A stretch of DNA of 64,000 bases from an uncultured Verrucomicrobiota bacterium (GTDB taxonomy: Bacteria; Verrucomicrobiota; Verrucomicrobiia; Opitutales; Seribacteraceae): contig CACMBV010000004.1 in the NCBI GenBank assembly GCA_902612125.1, forward strand, positions 1-64,000. The letters are read 5' to 3'. Every line of letters begins with the position of its first letter. Positions within the stretch are counted from its first letter, which is position 1. Below are positions 1 through 9,168 of the stretch, in pieces. The notes below the pieces were generated by a model that was not told the origin of the DNA, did no database searches, and saw only the letters and a program-made list of their open reading frames with translations. Position numbers and translations under genes: made by a program.

Positions 1-2
1 TT

Positions 3-728
3 AATATATATGTTTTTCCAATTTCTATTATAAGTATATGCTTTCTTATATACTATTCAGTATTCCCAATACTTCAGTGTATACCTAAATTTGATCTTAA
101 AAAACCTTATCGTCTTATTAGCTACAATTGGTTGATTATATTATTTATTTTCTTAGTATTAAATAAGTATATTACATTCTTAAATTCTGAACCAACCTAC
201 CTCACAAACCTAACTCATCTCTTAAAACTTTGGCCTATATATTTTTGCATGAAACCTCTAGGTGGTGTGATTGAACACATGCAATCTTTTGGTGTTATTA
301 TTTTCTTAGTCTTGATATATTGGAAAAAAATTGTCTATTACTCTTTCAATCAATATGGAGTTGGTGGATTATTGCTTCTTGTCCTTTTTCCATTATTTCT
401 TATCAAGCCAGAAGCAAGGCATACACTACCCTTTCTTCCTTTTATATCCATTATTTTAATAGTTTCTATACCCTCTAAATATTTTACTAATTACCATCTA
501 TATATACTTTTTATCCTCAATTTCTTATTATCTAAATTCTATTACCCTTTACATTTTGCAGATTTTTCAGATTCTAACTATCAATCTTTCCCTGCACAAC
601 ATTACCTTATGTTTTATGGGTTTTCAGTTAATTTATATCTTTATCTTTTATTCCTTACACTAAATATTTTTCTCTTTTTTGTAATTTATAAGTTATTTTC
701 ACCTAATTATACAAAATCTAATTTGTGA
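3..728 (+). CDS. Polytopic membrane protein, C-terminal part (possible GT39/ArnT-like glycosyltransferase); 5' end outside window
   Basis: The frame is open from the left edge to a TGA at 726-728, so only the C-terminal 241 residues are seen. A TTG at 132 is an internal codon and probably not the start. The sequence is a series of hydrophobic segments rich in Ile, Leu, Phe and Tyr. A loop reading PEARHTLPFLPF precedes one membrane helix; an Arg-x-x-Leu-Pro-x-x-Pro loop of this kind is common near the end of GT39-type, lipid-linked-sugar glycosyltransferases. The next gene is a polyprenyl-phosphate GT2, which would make the lipid-linked donor such an enzyme uses. The family assignment is inference; a Wzy-like protein is possible. 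Confidence 0.5.
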   Translation, partial: NIYVFPISIISICFLIYYSVFPILQCIPKFDLKKPYRLISYNWLIILFIFLVLNKYITFLNSEPTYLTNLTHLLKLWPIYFCMKPLGGVIEHMQSFGVIIFLVLIYWKKIVYYSFNQYGVGGLLLLVLFPLFLIKPEARHTLPFLPFISIILIVSIPSKYFTNYHLYILFILNFLLSKFYYPLHFADFSDSNYQSFPAQHYLMFYGFSVNLYLYLLFLTLNIFLFFVIYKLFSPNYTKSNL

Positions 729-744
729 CAACGAATAACTCATT

Positions 745-1683
745 ATGATCTCCATAATTGCACCTGTATTTAATGAAAAAAATAATTTATCTGAACTTGT
801 TAGTCGCATCGATAATACTCTATCTGACTTAGATTACGAATATGAATTAATTCTTGTCAATGATGGAAGCACTGATGGTTCTGCTGAATTAATCAATAAA
901 CTTTCAAATAAAAACTCTTGGATTAAGAGTATTCATTTACTTAGAAATTACGGCCAAACCACTGCATTAAGTGCTGGAATAGACCATTCTAAATATGAAA
1001 TTATTGTTCCAATTGATGCTGACTTACAGAACGACCCTTATGATATTCCTCGATTAGTCAGTAAATTAAATGAGGGTTATGATATCGTTTCTGGATGGCG
1101 AAAAGATAGGAAAGATTCATTTTTCAATAGAAAATTTCTAAGCATATTAGCCAATTATTTAATTAGTAAGATATGGAGTATCAAATTACATGACAATGGT
1201 TGCTCATTAAAAGCATATCGCAAACATGTGCTTGATGATATCAATCTGTACGGAGAAATGCATCGTCTATTACCGATTTACGCAAGTTTAAACGGTACTC
1301 TTAAGATTTGTGAGTTACCTGTTAAACACCATAAACGAAATCATGGATCCTCTAACTATGGGATGAATAGAATATTTAAAGTGATATTAGACTTAATTGT
1401 AGCTACTTTTTTACATAGATATTCCCAAAAGCCAATTTATGTTTTTGGAACTTTTGGAATATTTAATTTAGTTGCCAGTTTTCTTTGTGGATGTGGAGCT
1501 GTATTCTACAAGTATTTCTCAGCGAGTTATAAGTCATTTATACAAACTCCACTACCATTAATGTCATCAATGTTTTTTTCTGTGGGTATACTTTGTATTT
1601 TGATGGGATTACTCGCTGAATTGAGTATTCGCACATATTACGAATCTCAAAATAAGAAAACCTATAAACTCAAATCTGATTAA
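745..1683 (+). CDS. Family 2 glycosyltransferase, polyprenyl-phosphate sugar synthase type (GtrB/ArnC/DPM1-like)
   Basis: A 312-residue protein with a GT-A domain followed by two C-terminal membrane helices (about 230-255 and 268-292), the layout of GtrB and ArnC. The nucleotide-sugar site is visible as VNDGSTDGS near residues 38-46 and the metal site as DADLQNDP near 91. Such enzymes transfer a sugar from a nucleotide donor to undecaprenyl phosphate on the cytoplasmic face. The start is the ATG at 745, 17 bases after the preceding stop. It lacks a Shine-Dalgarno motif. The sugar carried cannot be told from sequence. Confidence 0.85.
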   Translation: MISIIAPVFNEKNNLSELVSRIDNTLSDLDYEYELILVNDGSTDGSAELINKLSNKNSWIKSIHLLRNYGQTTALSAGIDHSKYEIIVPIDADLQNDPYDIPRLVSKLNEGYDIVSGWRKDRKDSFFNRKFLSILANYLISKIWSIKLHDNGCSLKAYRKHVLDDINLYGEMHRLLPIYASLNGTLKICELPVKHHKRNHGSSNYGMNRIFKVILDLIVATFLHRYSQKPIYVFGTFGIFNLVASFLCGCGAVFYKYFSASYKSFIQTPLPLMSSMFFSVGILCILMGLLAELSIRTYYESQNKKTYKLKSD

Positions 1684-1693
1684 AATCGTTTAA

Positions 1694-3526
1694 ATGTGCG
1701 GTATTTGTGGAATTGTTGGTTCAGGAAACCACGACGATTTACTCAAAATGATGAAACCTTTAACCCATAGAGGCCCTGATGCCCAAGGGGTGTGGAGCAA
1801 TTCCAAGGATATTTATTTTGGACACAAAAGGTTGTCTATCATTGATTTGGAGGGTGGGAAACAACCAATGAGCAGTTTGTGTGGTAAAGTTGTGATAACT
1901 TACAACGGCGAAATTTATAATTCCAATAAGTTAAGGAATGAACTTAAAACAAAGGGTTATGCATTCAAAACTACGAATTCTGATACCGAGGTAATTATTA
2001 ACGGATATTTAGCTTGGGGCGAACAAGTTGTAAAAAAATTAAACGGGATGTGGGCATTTGCGATTTTTGATTCAAAAAATCAAAAAGTCTTTCTTAGCAG
2101 GGATCGTTTTGGGGAAAAACCTCTTTTCTACTACCATAGTAACAACCAATTATTATTTGCTTCCGAACTTTCTTCTTTTGAAAGCCTATCTTCTTTTGAC
2201 AGAGAAATATCGAAAATAGCACTAGCCAAATATATGGCACATGGTTATGTGCCTGCTCCTCATTCAATTTTAAATGGCGTTTATAAATTACCTGCAGGAT
2301 CAAATCTAAGTTTCAATATTTCAAAAAATCAAATTCTTTTAGAAAAGTATTGGGAGTTTATCATTGAACCGCATGCTCCTGGATTAAAAAGTGAGGCTGA
2401 GTATGCAGAAGAATTACTTCATCTACTTTTCGAGTCTGTTAATAAAAGACTAATGTCAGATGTTCCACTCGGAACTTTTTTAAGCGGGGGTATTGACTCT
2501 ACAACAATTACAAAATTAGCAAGAAACTCTCTATCAGATCTTAAGACTTTTAATATTGGTTTCGAAGACACCAGTTTTGATGAAAGTGTTTTCGCAAGAG
2601 AATCTTCTGATTTTATAGGAACTGAGCATTACTCCCAAAAATGCACCGATAACAATATGCTAGAAGCATGTAAAATCCTAACCGCGCACCTTGATGAACC
2701 AATTTCTGATAGCTCAATAATTGGCACTTATCAATTGTGCAAATTCGCTAGCAAAACCGTTAAGGTTGCTCTCGGTGGAGATGGTGCTGATGAACTTTTC
2801 GCGGGATACGATCCTTTTAAAGCACTAAAAACTGCATTCTTTTTTGAAAAACTTGGCGGAAAAAAGATATCTCCTTTCTTACTTAAATTTGCTAATTCTT
2901 TCATACCAGTAACTCACAAGAATATTAGCCTAGATTTTAGAATTAAACGCTTTTTAAAAGGTATGACAAAACCATGGCCATATCGAAACCCATCATGGTT
3001 ATCGCCTTTTACAGTAACACAAATAAATGAAGCCTTAGGAACAAATTTCTCAAATGAAGAAATTTATTCTGAGTCAATTCAGCTTTGGAATAATTGTCCG
3101 CAGGATAACATTTTCGATAAAACCTTGAACTTTTACACTAACATATATCTGAAAAACGGAATACTTACAAAAATAGATCGTTCCAGCATGCTTAACTCAT
3201 TAGAAGTTAGATCCCCTTTTCTTGATATTAACTTTGTTAATTTTGTAAGAAAGATTCCTCATGAATTGAAATTTAAATCTGGAATCTCAAAATATATTTT
3301 AAAAAAATCTGTTTCTAAAATTTTACCGCCTAGTATATTTCTTAGAAAGAAAAAAGGATTTGGGTCGCCAATAGGAAATTGGATAAAAAACGATAAACTT
3401 AAAATTAAACCAAATTTCAGCATCAGCAACAAGTTGCTCTCAGAGCACAAATCAAACAAAGCAGATCATAGACTATCTATATTTGCCGACCATATGCTGT
3501 CTGGTAAAAGTTATAACATTACTTAA
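1694..3526 (+). CDS. asnB: Glutamine-hydrolysing asparagine synthase family amidotransferase (AsnB-like)
   Basis: The 610-residue protein starts MCGICGIVG, so Cys2 is exposed as the class II glutamine amidotransferase nucleophile. HRGPD follows near residue 25. The synthetase domain carries the PPi-loop motif SGGIDS near 264-269 and the GGDGADELFAGY segment. The family moves ammonia from glutamine to a carboxylate activated as an adenylate. It may make asparagine, but within a polysaccharide locus and directly before genes for a uronic acid, a role in turning a sugar carboxylate into an amide (as proposed for WbpS-type proteins) is an equally good inference. It begins 10 bases after the GT2 gene. 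Confidence 0.88.
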   Translation: MCGICGIVGSGNHDDLLKMMKPLTHRGPDAQGVWSNSKDIYFGHKRLSIIDLEGGKQPMSSLCGKVVITYNGEIYNSNKLRNELKTKGYAFKTTNSDTEVIINGYLAWGEQVVKKLNGMWAFAIFDSKNQKVFLSRDRFGEKPLFYYHSNNQLLFASELSSFESLSSFDREISKIALAKYMAHGYVPAPHSILNGVYKLPAGSNLSFNISKNQILLEKYWEFIIEPHAPGLKSEAEYAEELLHLLFESVNKRLMSDVPLGTFLSGGIDSTTITKLARNSLSDLKTFNIGFEDTSFDESVFARESSDFIGTEHYSQKCTDNNMLEACKILTAHLDEPISDSSIIGTYQLCKFASKTVKVALGGDGADELFAGYDPFKALKTAFFFEKLGGKKISPFLLKFANSFIPVTHKNISLDFRIKRFLKGMTKPWPYRNPSWLSPFTVTQINEALGTNFSNEEIYSESIQLWNNCPQDNIFDKTLNFYTNIYLKNGILTKIDRSSMLNSLEVRSPFLDINFVNFVRKIPHELKFKSGISKYILKKSVSKILPPSIFLRKKKGFGSPIGNWIKNDKLKIKPNFSISNKLLSEHKSNKADHRLSIFADHMLSGKSYNIT

Positions 3527-3589
3527 TTTGAAGTTAAGCTAATGATTATTATTTTTGGATCCAACGCTCTGAACTAGCACTACAGAGAT

Positions 3590-4075
3590 ATGCCAATTTC
3601 AGATAATACTACTATCGGACATAAAGTGACAATACATCACAAGGAATTGGTCAACCTATATGGTTGCAAAATAGGTGATTATACCAAGATTGGTACCTTT
3701 GTAGAAATTCAGCAAAATGCTACGGTAGGCAAATACTGTAAAATTCAATCCCATTCATTTATTTGTGAAGGTGTAACTATCGAAGATGAGGTTTTTATTG
3801 GACATGGCGTGCTGTTTATTAATGATAAATTTCCTAAATCGACAACTAAAGATGGTATTTTAAAAACTAAAGAAGATTGGAATTTATCAACCAGTTTGAT
3901 AAAGAAAGGAGCATCTATTGGAAGTGGAGCAACAATAATGTGCGGCGTTACTATTGGGGAAAATGCTATAATTGGTGCTGGATCTGTTGTAACAAGAAAT
4001 ATTCCACCAAAAGTAGTAGTCGCCGGGGTTCCGGCTGTAGTGATCAGAGACTTAGAGAAAGGTGAAGATTCTTAA
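3590..4075 (+). CDS. Left-handed beta-helix N-acetyltransferase (WbpD/WlbB-like)
   Basis: A 161-residue protein made almost wholly of hexapeptide repeats of the type (I/V)G-x-x-x-x, for example at KIGDYTKIGTFVEI and ASIGSGATIMCGVTIGENAIIGAGSVV, ending in the usual VVAGVPAVVI. This is the trimeric LbH acyltransferase fold. With the aminotransferase and Gfo/Idh genes that follow it matches the WbpD-WbpE-WbpB set, where this enzyme acetylates the 3-amino group of UDP-GlcNAc3NA from acetyl-CoA. The substrate is inferred from the neighbours; related dTDP-sugar N-acetyltransferases look alike. The ATG at 3590 opens directly into the first repeat. Confidence 0.85.
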   Translation: MPISDNTTIGHKVTIHHKELVNLYGCKIGDYTKIGTFVEIQQNATVGKYCKIQSHSFICEGVTIEDEVFIGHGVLFINDKFPKSTTKDGILKTKEDWNLSTSLIKKGASIGSGATIMCGVTIGENAIIGAGSVVTRNIPPKVVVAGVPAVVIRDLEKGEDS

Positions 4076-4084
4076 AAGCTTATT

Positions 4085-5185
4085 ATGAATGTTCCATTAA
4101 TGGATATAAAATCGCAGAATGACTCTTTAAAGCATGAACTTAAGACTGCAATCAATCGAGTTTTAGAACATCAGGGCTATTGCTTGGGTCCCGAAACAGA
4201 GTCTTTTGAAAATAAATTTGCGAACTGGTTGGGAATAAAGTATGCCGTAGGCTGTAATAGTGGAACTTCAGCATTACATATTGCTGCGAAGCTTCTAAAT
4301 CTTAGTCCTGGTGACGAGGTCATCACCACACCCCTGACTTTTGTATCTACAAGTTGGGCATTATCATATGTTGGTGCAAAACCTGTCTTTGCTGACACTG
4401 AAGAGAATTCTATGAATATTTGCCCAGAGAGTGTCAGGTCGAAAATATCCAAAAAAACAAAAGCGATTTTACCAGTACATTTGTATGGTCAAATGTGTAA
4501 TATTGATGCACTTCAAAAAATTTCCTTAGACTATAACTTGTATTTAGTTGAAGATGCAGCACAAGCTCATGGAGCAACTCGTAACGGTAAAAAAGCTGGA
4601 ACGGTGGGAGATATATCAACATTTAGTTTTTACCCTGGAAAGAATCTAGGCGCACTAGGAGAAGGGGGCGCTCTACTCACGAATTCATTTGATTATTATT
4701 CTCGAGCACAATCACTACGTAATCACGGATCTAGTCAAAAATATTATCATGATGAAATCGGTTTTAATTACAGGATGGAAGGTATTCAAGCTGCGGCTTT
4801 ATCAGTTAAACTTCGTAAAATTGATCAATGGATTCAAAAGAGACGAGAAATAGCAAATATATATTTATCAGAGTTATCAGATTTACCCCTACATTTGCCA
4901 AAACCTGAATTAAACTCCCAACCAGTTTATCATTTATTTGTCATAAGACATACCGAAAGAGATAAGATTGCAGCTCATCTTGCAGAAAAAAATATCCAAA
5001 CATCTCTACATTACCCAATTCCGCTTCACCTGCAGAAATGCTTTTCAGAACTTAATTACAACAAAGGTGCGTTTCCCAATGCTGAAAAAGCTGCAGCAGA
5101 ATGCTTAAGTATACCACTATTCCCGGAAATGTCTGAGAATCAACAACGATATGTCTGTGAAAGTATCCGTGGATATTTTAATTAG
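4085..5185 (+). CDS. DegT/DnrJ/EryC1/StrS sugar aminotransferase (WbpE/WlbC-like)
   Basis: A 366-residue PLP enzyme of usual family length. The cofactor pocket is seen in EDAAQAHGA (about residues 159-167) and the Schiff-base lysine in FSFYPGKNLGALGEGG (Lys near 191). NSGTSALHIA near the N-terminus binds the PLP phosphate. It should move an amino group from glutamate to a 3-keto sugar nucleotide. It lies 9 bases after the acetyltransferase gene and before the Gfo/Idh dehydrogenase that would supply the keto substrate. The start ATG at 4085 gives NVPLMDIK, the normal N-terminus of this family. Confidence 0.92.
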   Translation: MNVPLMDIKSQNDSLKHELKTAINRVLEHQGYCLGPETESFENKFANWLGIKYAVGCNSGTSALHIAAKLLNLSPGDEVITTPLTFVSTSWALSYVGAKPVFADTEENSMNICPESVRSKISKKTKAILPVHLYGQMCNIDALQKISLDYNLYLVEDAAQAHGATRNGKKAGTVGDISTFSFYPGKNLGALGEGGALLTNSFDYYSRAQSLRNHGSSQKYYHDEIGFNYRMEGIQAAALSVKLRKIDQWIQKRREIANIYLSELSDLPLHLPKPELNSQPVYHLFVIRHTERDKIAAHLAEKNIQTSLHYPIPLHLQKCFSELNYNKGAFPNAEKAAAECLSIPLFPEMSENQQRYVCESIRGYFN

Positions 5186-5247
5186 TCAGCTTGGTATTAT
5201 TTATTATCCAAGATCAATTTTTTAGAAGATTTTATAATTAAAATTTC

Positions 5248-6273
5248 ATGATTAGAATTGGACTTGTTGGACATGGATATTGGGGTCCTAATTTATTAAG
5301 GAACTTCTATGAATGCACTAAAACAGAAGTCAAGATGGTATGTGATTTGAGTCCAAATAATTTAAACAAAGTATTATTAAAATATCCTAAAATTCATATT
5401 ACAGTTGATTATAGCGAGCTTCTGAAAAGTAAAGAAATCGATGTTATCGTTATAGCAACCCCAGTAGGAACACATTACGAGTTAGCTTTAAATGCTTTAA
5501 AATCTGGCAAACATGTCTTTGTGGAAAAACCGTTAACTAATTCTTCGGATCAGGCCACAAGTCTTATAAATGAAGCCGAAAATCGTAATTTGATTTTGCA
5601 TGTAGATCATACATTTATATACACAACTGCTGTTCGTAAAATCTACGAATTAGTCACAAATGGTACTATAGGAGAATTGTTTTATTACGACTCAGTAAGG
5701 GTCAATCTCGGACTATTCCAGCACGATGTAAATGTTATATGGGACTTAGCTGTCCATGATCTATCAATTATGAACTATTTAATTCAGGAGAAACCAATTG
5801 CGGTCTCAGCCACCGGCATGAGCCATTTATCTGGGAATCCTGAAAATACCGCATACTTGACATTGCACTTTAATAGCTCCACGATTGCACACATTCATGT
5901 TAATTGGCTATCTCCTGTAAAAATTAGGCAAACATTACTTAGCGGAAGCAAGAAGATGCTAGTTTACAATGATTTAGAACCCATTGAAAAAATCAAAGTT
6001 TATGATTCTGGCGTCAATACTGAAACCAACCCTAATCATCGGTATGAAATGCTTGTAGGTTACAGAACTGGTGATGTTTGGTCACCCAATATTCGAGGTA
6101 CAGAAGCACTTCATGACGAAATTGAGCATTTTGTTGCATGTGTGGAAGAGGAGAAATCTACGCTTACTGATGGACTTGCTGGACTTGCAGTCGTCAAGAC
6201 ATCGGAAGCAGCTATTAAATCAATTTCATTGAGAGGCAGACCTGTAGATATAGAAACCCTCGAAGTCATTTAA
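5248..6273 (+). CDS. Gfo/Idh/MocA family sugar-nucleotide dehydrogenase (WbpB/WlbA-like)
   Basis: A 341-residue oxidoreductase with an N-terminal Rossmann motif GLVGHGYWGPN (residues 5-15) and the family's EKPL signature in HVFVEKPLTNS (Lys near 97). The C-terminal half is the alpha/beta substrate domain. WbpB-type members oxidise C3 of UDP-GlcNAcA with NAD. The presence of the acetyltransferase and aminotransferase just upstream makes this reaction the best guess. The 6-dehydrogenase (WbpA) that makes the uronate and a 2-epimerase (WbpI) are not in this window and would have to be elsewhere. Confidence 0.88.
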   Translation: MIRIGLVGHGYWGPNLLRNFYECTKTEVKMVCDLSPNNLNKVLLKYPKIHITVDYSELLKSKEIDVIVIATPVGTHYELALNALKSGKHVFVEKPLTNSSDQATSLINEAENRNLILHVDHTFIYTTAVRKIYELVTNGTIGELFYYDSVRVNLGLFQHDVNVIWDLAVHDLSIMNYLIQEKPIAVSATGMSHLSGNPENTAYLTLHFNSSTIAHIHVNWLSPVKIRQTLLSGSKKMLVYNDLEPIEKIKVYDSGVNTETNPNHRYEMLVGYRTGDVWSPNIRGTEALHDEIEHFVACVEEEKSTLTDGLAGLAVVKTSEAAIKSISLRGRPVDIETLEVI

Positions 6274-6293
6274 TATTCAAAATAATTCTTTAA

Positions 6294-7286
6294 ATCATCA
6301 AATCTAAATTATTCAACTCTTCGATTCTCGTAACAGGTGGAGCAGGTCTAATTGGTTCGCATACAATCGATCAGCTATTAGTTCATTCTCCAAATCGAAT
6401 TGTAGTAATTGACAATTTCAGTAGAGGAAAAATTAAAAATCTTGAAAGAGCTTTTAAGAGCAAGAAGTTAGAAATTATTGATGGAGACATAACAAATAAA
6501 GAATTAATCTTTAATGTAACAAAAAATATAGATTTCTTATTTCACTTTGCGGCAATTAGAATTACTCAATGTGCTGAGGAACCTCGGCTTGCTCACGATG
6601 TTTTAGCAACTGGGACGCTTAATCTTCTCGAAGCAGCGGTAAAGAATAAAATCAAAAAAATTATATGTGCTTCATCAGCTTCCATTTACGGACTTGCAGA
6701 TAATTTTCCCACAAAGGAACACCAACACCCATACAATAATCGCACACTCTATGGTGCAATTAAATGTTATAATGAGGGATTACTACGTTCTTACTGCGAC
6801 ATGTACGATCTTAAATATGTAGTTCTTAGGTATTTTAATGTCTACGGTCCCCGTATGGACATGCACGGAGCATATACAGAAGTGATGATAAGGTGGATGG
6901 AAAAACTTTACCAAAATGAAGTGCCAATCATTTTTGGGGATGGTACTGACACAATGGATTTTGTTCATGTTGAGGACATTGCAAAAGCAAACATATTAGC
7001 TCTACTTTCAAATATTTCAGATATAGCTATCAATATTGGTACAGGTGTTGAAACAAGTTTAAACGAACTTGCCAGTTTTTTAATTGATGCATTCGGTCAA
7101 AATGCAAATCCTAAATATGCTTCCGCTCGTAAAGTTAATCCAGTATCAAAAAGAATAGCAGATACAAGTATGGCAAAAAAATATCTAGGATTTAGTGCTG
7201 AATTTGACATAAAAGAAGGGTTAAAATCACTTGTTGATTGGTGGATTAATGCGAGGGAGCAGATGGATGCACACAAAACTGATTAA
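6294..7286 (+). CDS. NAD-dependent sugar-nucleotide epimerase/dehydratase; no canonical start codon
   Basis: An extended short-chain dehydrogenase. The NAD motif TGGAGLIG is encoded at 6333-6356, the catalytic Tyr-x-x-x-Lys as LYGAIKCYNEG near 6750-6782, and the typical LRYFNVYGPRMD follows. The frame is open only from 6294 (after a TAA at 6291). Between there and the NAD motif the only candidate initiators are ATC (6294, 6297) and ATT (6324); there is no ATG, GTG, TTG or CTG. The first ATG, at 6801, would delete the whole NAD site, so a call starting there is wrong. The full frame gives about 330 residues, normal for a UDP-glucose/UDP-GlcNAc 4-epimerase-type enzyme. The precise substrate is unknown. 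Confidence 0.8.
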   Translation: MIKSKLFNSSILVTGGAGLIGSHTIDQLLVHSPNRIVVIDNFSRGKIKNLERAFKSKKLEIIDGDITNKELIFNVTKNIDFLFHFAAIRITQCAEEPRLAHDVLATGTLNLLEAAVKNKIKKIICASSASIYGLADNFPTKEHQHPYNNRTLYGAIKCYNEGLLRSYCDMYDLKYVVLRYFNVYGPRMDMHGAYTEVMIRWMEKLYQNEVPIIFGDGTDTMDFVHVEDIAKANILALLSNISDIAINIGTGVETSLNELASFLIDAFGQNANPKYASARKVNPVSKRIADTSMAKKYLGFSAEFDIKEGLKSLVDWWINAREQMDAHKTD

Positions 7287-8157
7287 TAAAAGGTTACTTA
7301 TTACTGGTGCGGGTGGATTTATTGGTAAAAACTTACTAGAATCCTTAGAAAATAAAGTTGAATCAATAATAGCTACATACAAAAAAGGGCCCATACCCCA
7401 AAATTTAAAAAGTAGAATTCGATGGGTTAAAAATCCTTCTGCTGAAATGATGTATGATCTAGTGCAAGAAATTAAGATAAATGTTATATTGCATCTAGCA
7501 TCTCCTAGGGCAAACAGCGGAGAAAAAGATGAATTTTACATGACGAACTGCACAATGACAGAGAATTTGCTAAAAATATCGCAGTCAGCGAAAGTTGATC
7601 ATTTCATATTTTGTTCCACTGGATCAGTGTGTAATGAATCTTGCATGGAGTTGCCAGATGGTTTTTGTCCAGACCTCTCATCTAAATCTGATTACACAAA
7701 CTCGAAAGCAATTGGAGAAATGTATACTCGTAGGTATGGAGCAACCCTTAATACACTTATATTTCGTATTTTTCATCCGTATGGTAAGCATGAAGACTAT
7801 TTTTTGGTAAACAAACTAGTCAAACTAATCAGAAATGAAGAATTAATAACTATACACGGAAAATATGGACCTTTATTAAATCCGGTTAGTGTTAAAGATG
7901 TTTGCAAAGCATTTGAGCTTTCAATGATTCAAAGAAAAACCGGTGTGATCAATGTTGGCGGACCATCATACTTAACTCTGTATGAACTTGTTAAAAAAAT
8001 TGCACATTGTTTAGATGTAAAATTAGAGATAGAGCACTTAAAAGAAAAGCCAGATAAAAATCATGCTTGTTCTATAAAATACTTGGCAAAATATTTAAAT
8101 TGGTCACCACAGATAACGATAGATCAAGGTCTCTTTGATATCTACAAAAATAAATAA
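7267..8157 (+). CDS. NAD-dependent epimerase/dehydratase family protein
   Basis: A 296-residue extended SDR with TGAGGFIGKN at the N-terminus and the active-site motif DYTNSKAIGEMY (Tyr-x-x-x-Lys). It ends in the usual LNWSPQITIDQGL segment seen in dTDP/UDP-sugar epimerases. I chose the ATG at 7267, which overlaps the previous gene by 20 bases; an ATG at 7252 and a TTG at 7231 are alternatives in the same frame. It likely modifies a nucleotide sugar for the same locus, for example as a 4-reductase or epimerase. The reaction cannot be assigned more closely. Confidence 0.82.
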   Translation: MHTKLINKRLLITGAGGFIGKNLLESLENKVESIIATYKKGPIPQNLKSRIRWVKNPSAEMMYDLVQEIKINVILHLASPRANSGEKDEFYMTNCTMTENLLKISQSAKVDHFIFCSTGSVCNESCMELPDGFCPDLSSKSDYTNSKAIGEMYTRRYGATLNTLIFRIFHPYGKHEDYFLVNKLVKLIRNEELITIHGKYGPLLNPVSVKDVCKAFELSMIQRKTGVINVGGPSYLTLYELVKKIAHCLDVKLEIEHLKEKPDKNHACSIKYLAKYLNWSPQITIDQGLFDIYKNK

Positions 8158-8172
8158 ATAAAACGATATAAT

Positions 8173-9111
8173 ATGATATCAATAGTTATTCCGGCATTTA
8201 ATGAAGAAAAGAATCTTCAAATTCTATACAAAAGTATCAAAAAAGAAATGCGGAGAATAAATGAAGATTACGAAATTTTATTTATTGATGATAACTCTAA
8301 AGATAGGACTTTAGAAATCATATCGACCATAGCCAAAAGAGACAGAAGAGTCAAAGCAATAAAATTCTCTAGAAATTTTGGATCACATAATGCCATTTAC
8401 TGTGGATTAATGCATGCCAAAGGTGAGGGAGTTGTAACTATTGCAGCCGATATGCAAGATCCACCCGAAATGATTCACAAACTTTGGGGAAAATGGCAAA
8501 AGGGGTTTGATGTTGTATGGGCAACTCGAGATAAAAGACTTGGTGAAAGTATTTTAACACTGTTTTTTGCAAAAGTATTCTACATTGTAATGCGAAAAAT
8601 TATAGGTATCAATGAAATACCTGAGAATGGTGCAGACTTTTTTTTAATAGACCGTAAGGTTATAGATGCATTAAAGAATTATAATGAAAGAAATCTACAT
8701 CTAATGAATTTAATTTGTTGGATTGGATTTAAACAAACTGCAATACCCTACACAAAACAACCCAGAATACATGGAGTTTCAGGTTGGAGTTTTGCAAAAA
8801 AAATAAATTTTTTCTTGGATTCAATAATAAGTTTTTCACACTTGCCTCTTCGTATCATGTCTCTTTTGGGCGTATTATTAGGTACCTTAGGATTTATTTA
8901 TTTAGCTGTTGTTTTTTATGCAAAATTAACAGGGAATGTAGTATCAGGCTGGTCATCTTTGATGGCAGTAATTTTACTTATTTCTGGTTTTCAATTTTTT
9001 TTAACAGGAATGATGGGCGAATATTTGTGGAGAACCTTGGAACAATCGAGATCTAGACCAAAATACATCATTGAAAAGAAAATTGGAGTAGAAATTGATT
9101 TTAAAAAATAG
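8173..9111 (+). CDS. Family 2 glycosyltransferase, polyprenyl-phosphate type with two membrane helices
   Basis: A 312-residue protein with the same plan as the gene at 745: GT-A domain with FIDDNSKDRT and the metal motif ADMQDPPE (near residue 97), then two C-terminal helices around 232-252 and 262-288. The motifs VIPAFNEEKNL and SRNFGSHNA are those of the DPM1/GtrB group. It presumably charges undecaprenyl phosphate with a second sugar. Two such genes in one locus suggest two sugars added on the periplasmic side, which fits membrane proteins such as those at 3 and 13,273. No Shine-Dalgarno precedes its ATG. Confidence 0.86.
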   Translation: MISIVIPAFNEEKNLQILYKSIKKEMRRINEDYEILFIDDNSKDRTLEIISTIAKRDRRVKAIKFSRNFGSHNAIYCGLMHAKGEGVVTIAADMQDPPEMIHKLWGKWQKGFDVVWATRDKRLGESILTLFFAKVFYIVMRKIIGINEIPENGADFFLIDRKVIDALKNYNERNLHLMNLICWIGFKQTAIPYTKQPRIHGVSGWSFAKKINFFLDSIISFSHLPLRIMSLLGVLLGTLGFIYLAVVFYAKLTGNVVSGWSSLMAVILLISGFQFFLTGMMGEYLWRTLEQSRSRPKYIIEKKIGVEIDFKK

Positions 9112-9168
9112 CATTCGAACAAAAGCTTTCATTTACAGTTAGACATCATCTTATTATAAATCAGTTTA

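Noticed and set aside
6801-7286. Reading the epimerase as a 161-residue protein starting at ATG 6801
   Set aside because: The same frame continues upstream to 6294 with the complete NAD-binding half; starting at 6801 would give a domain fragment.
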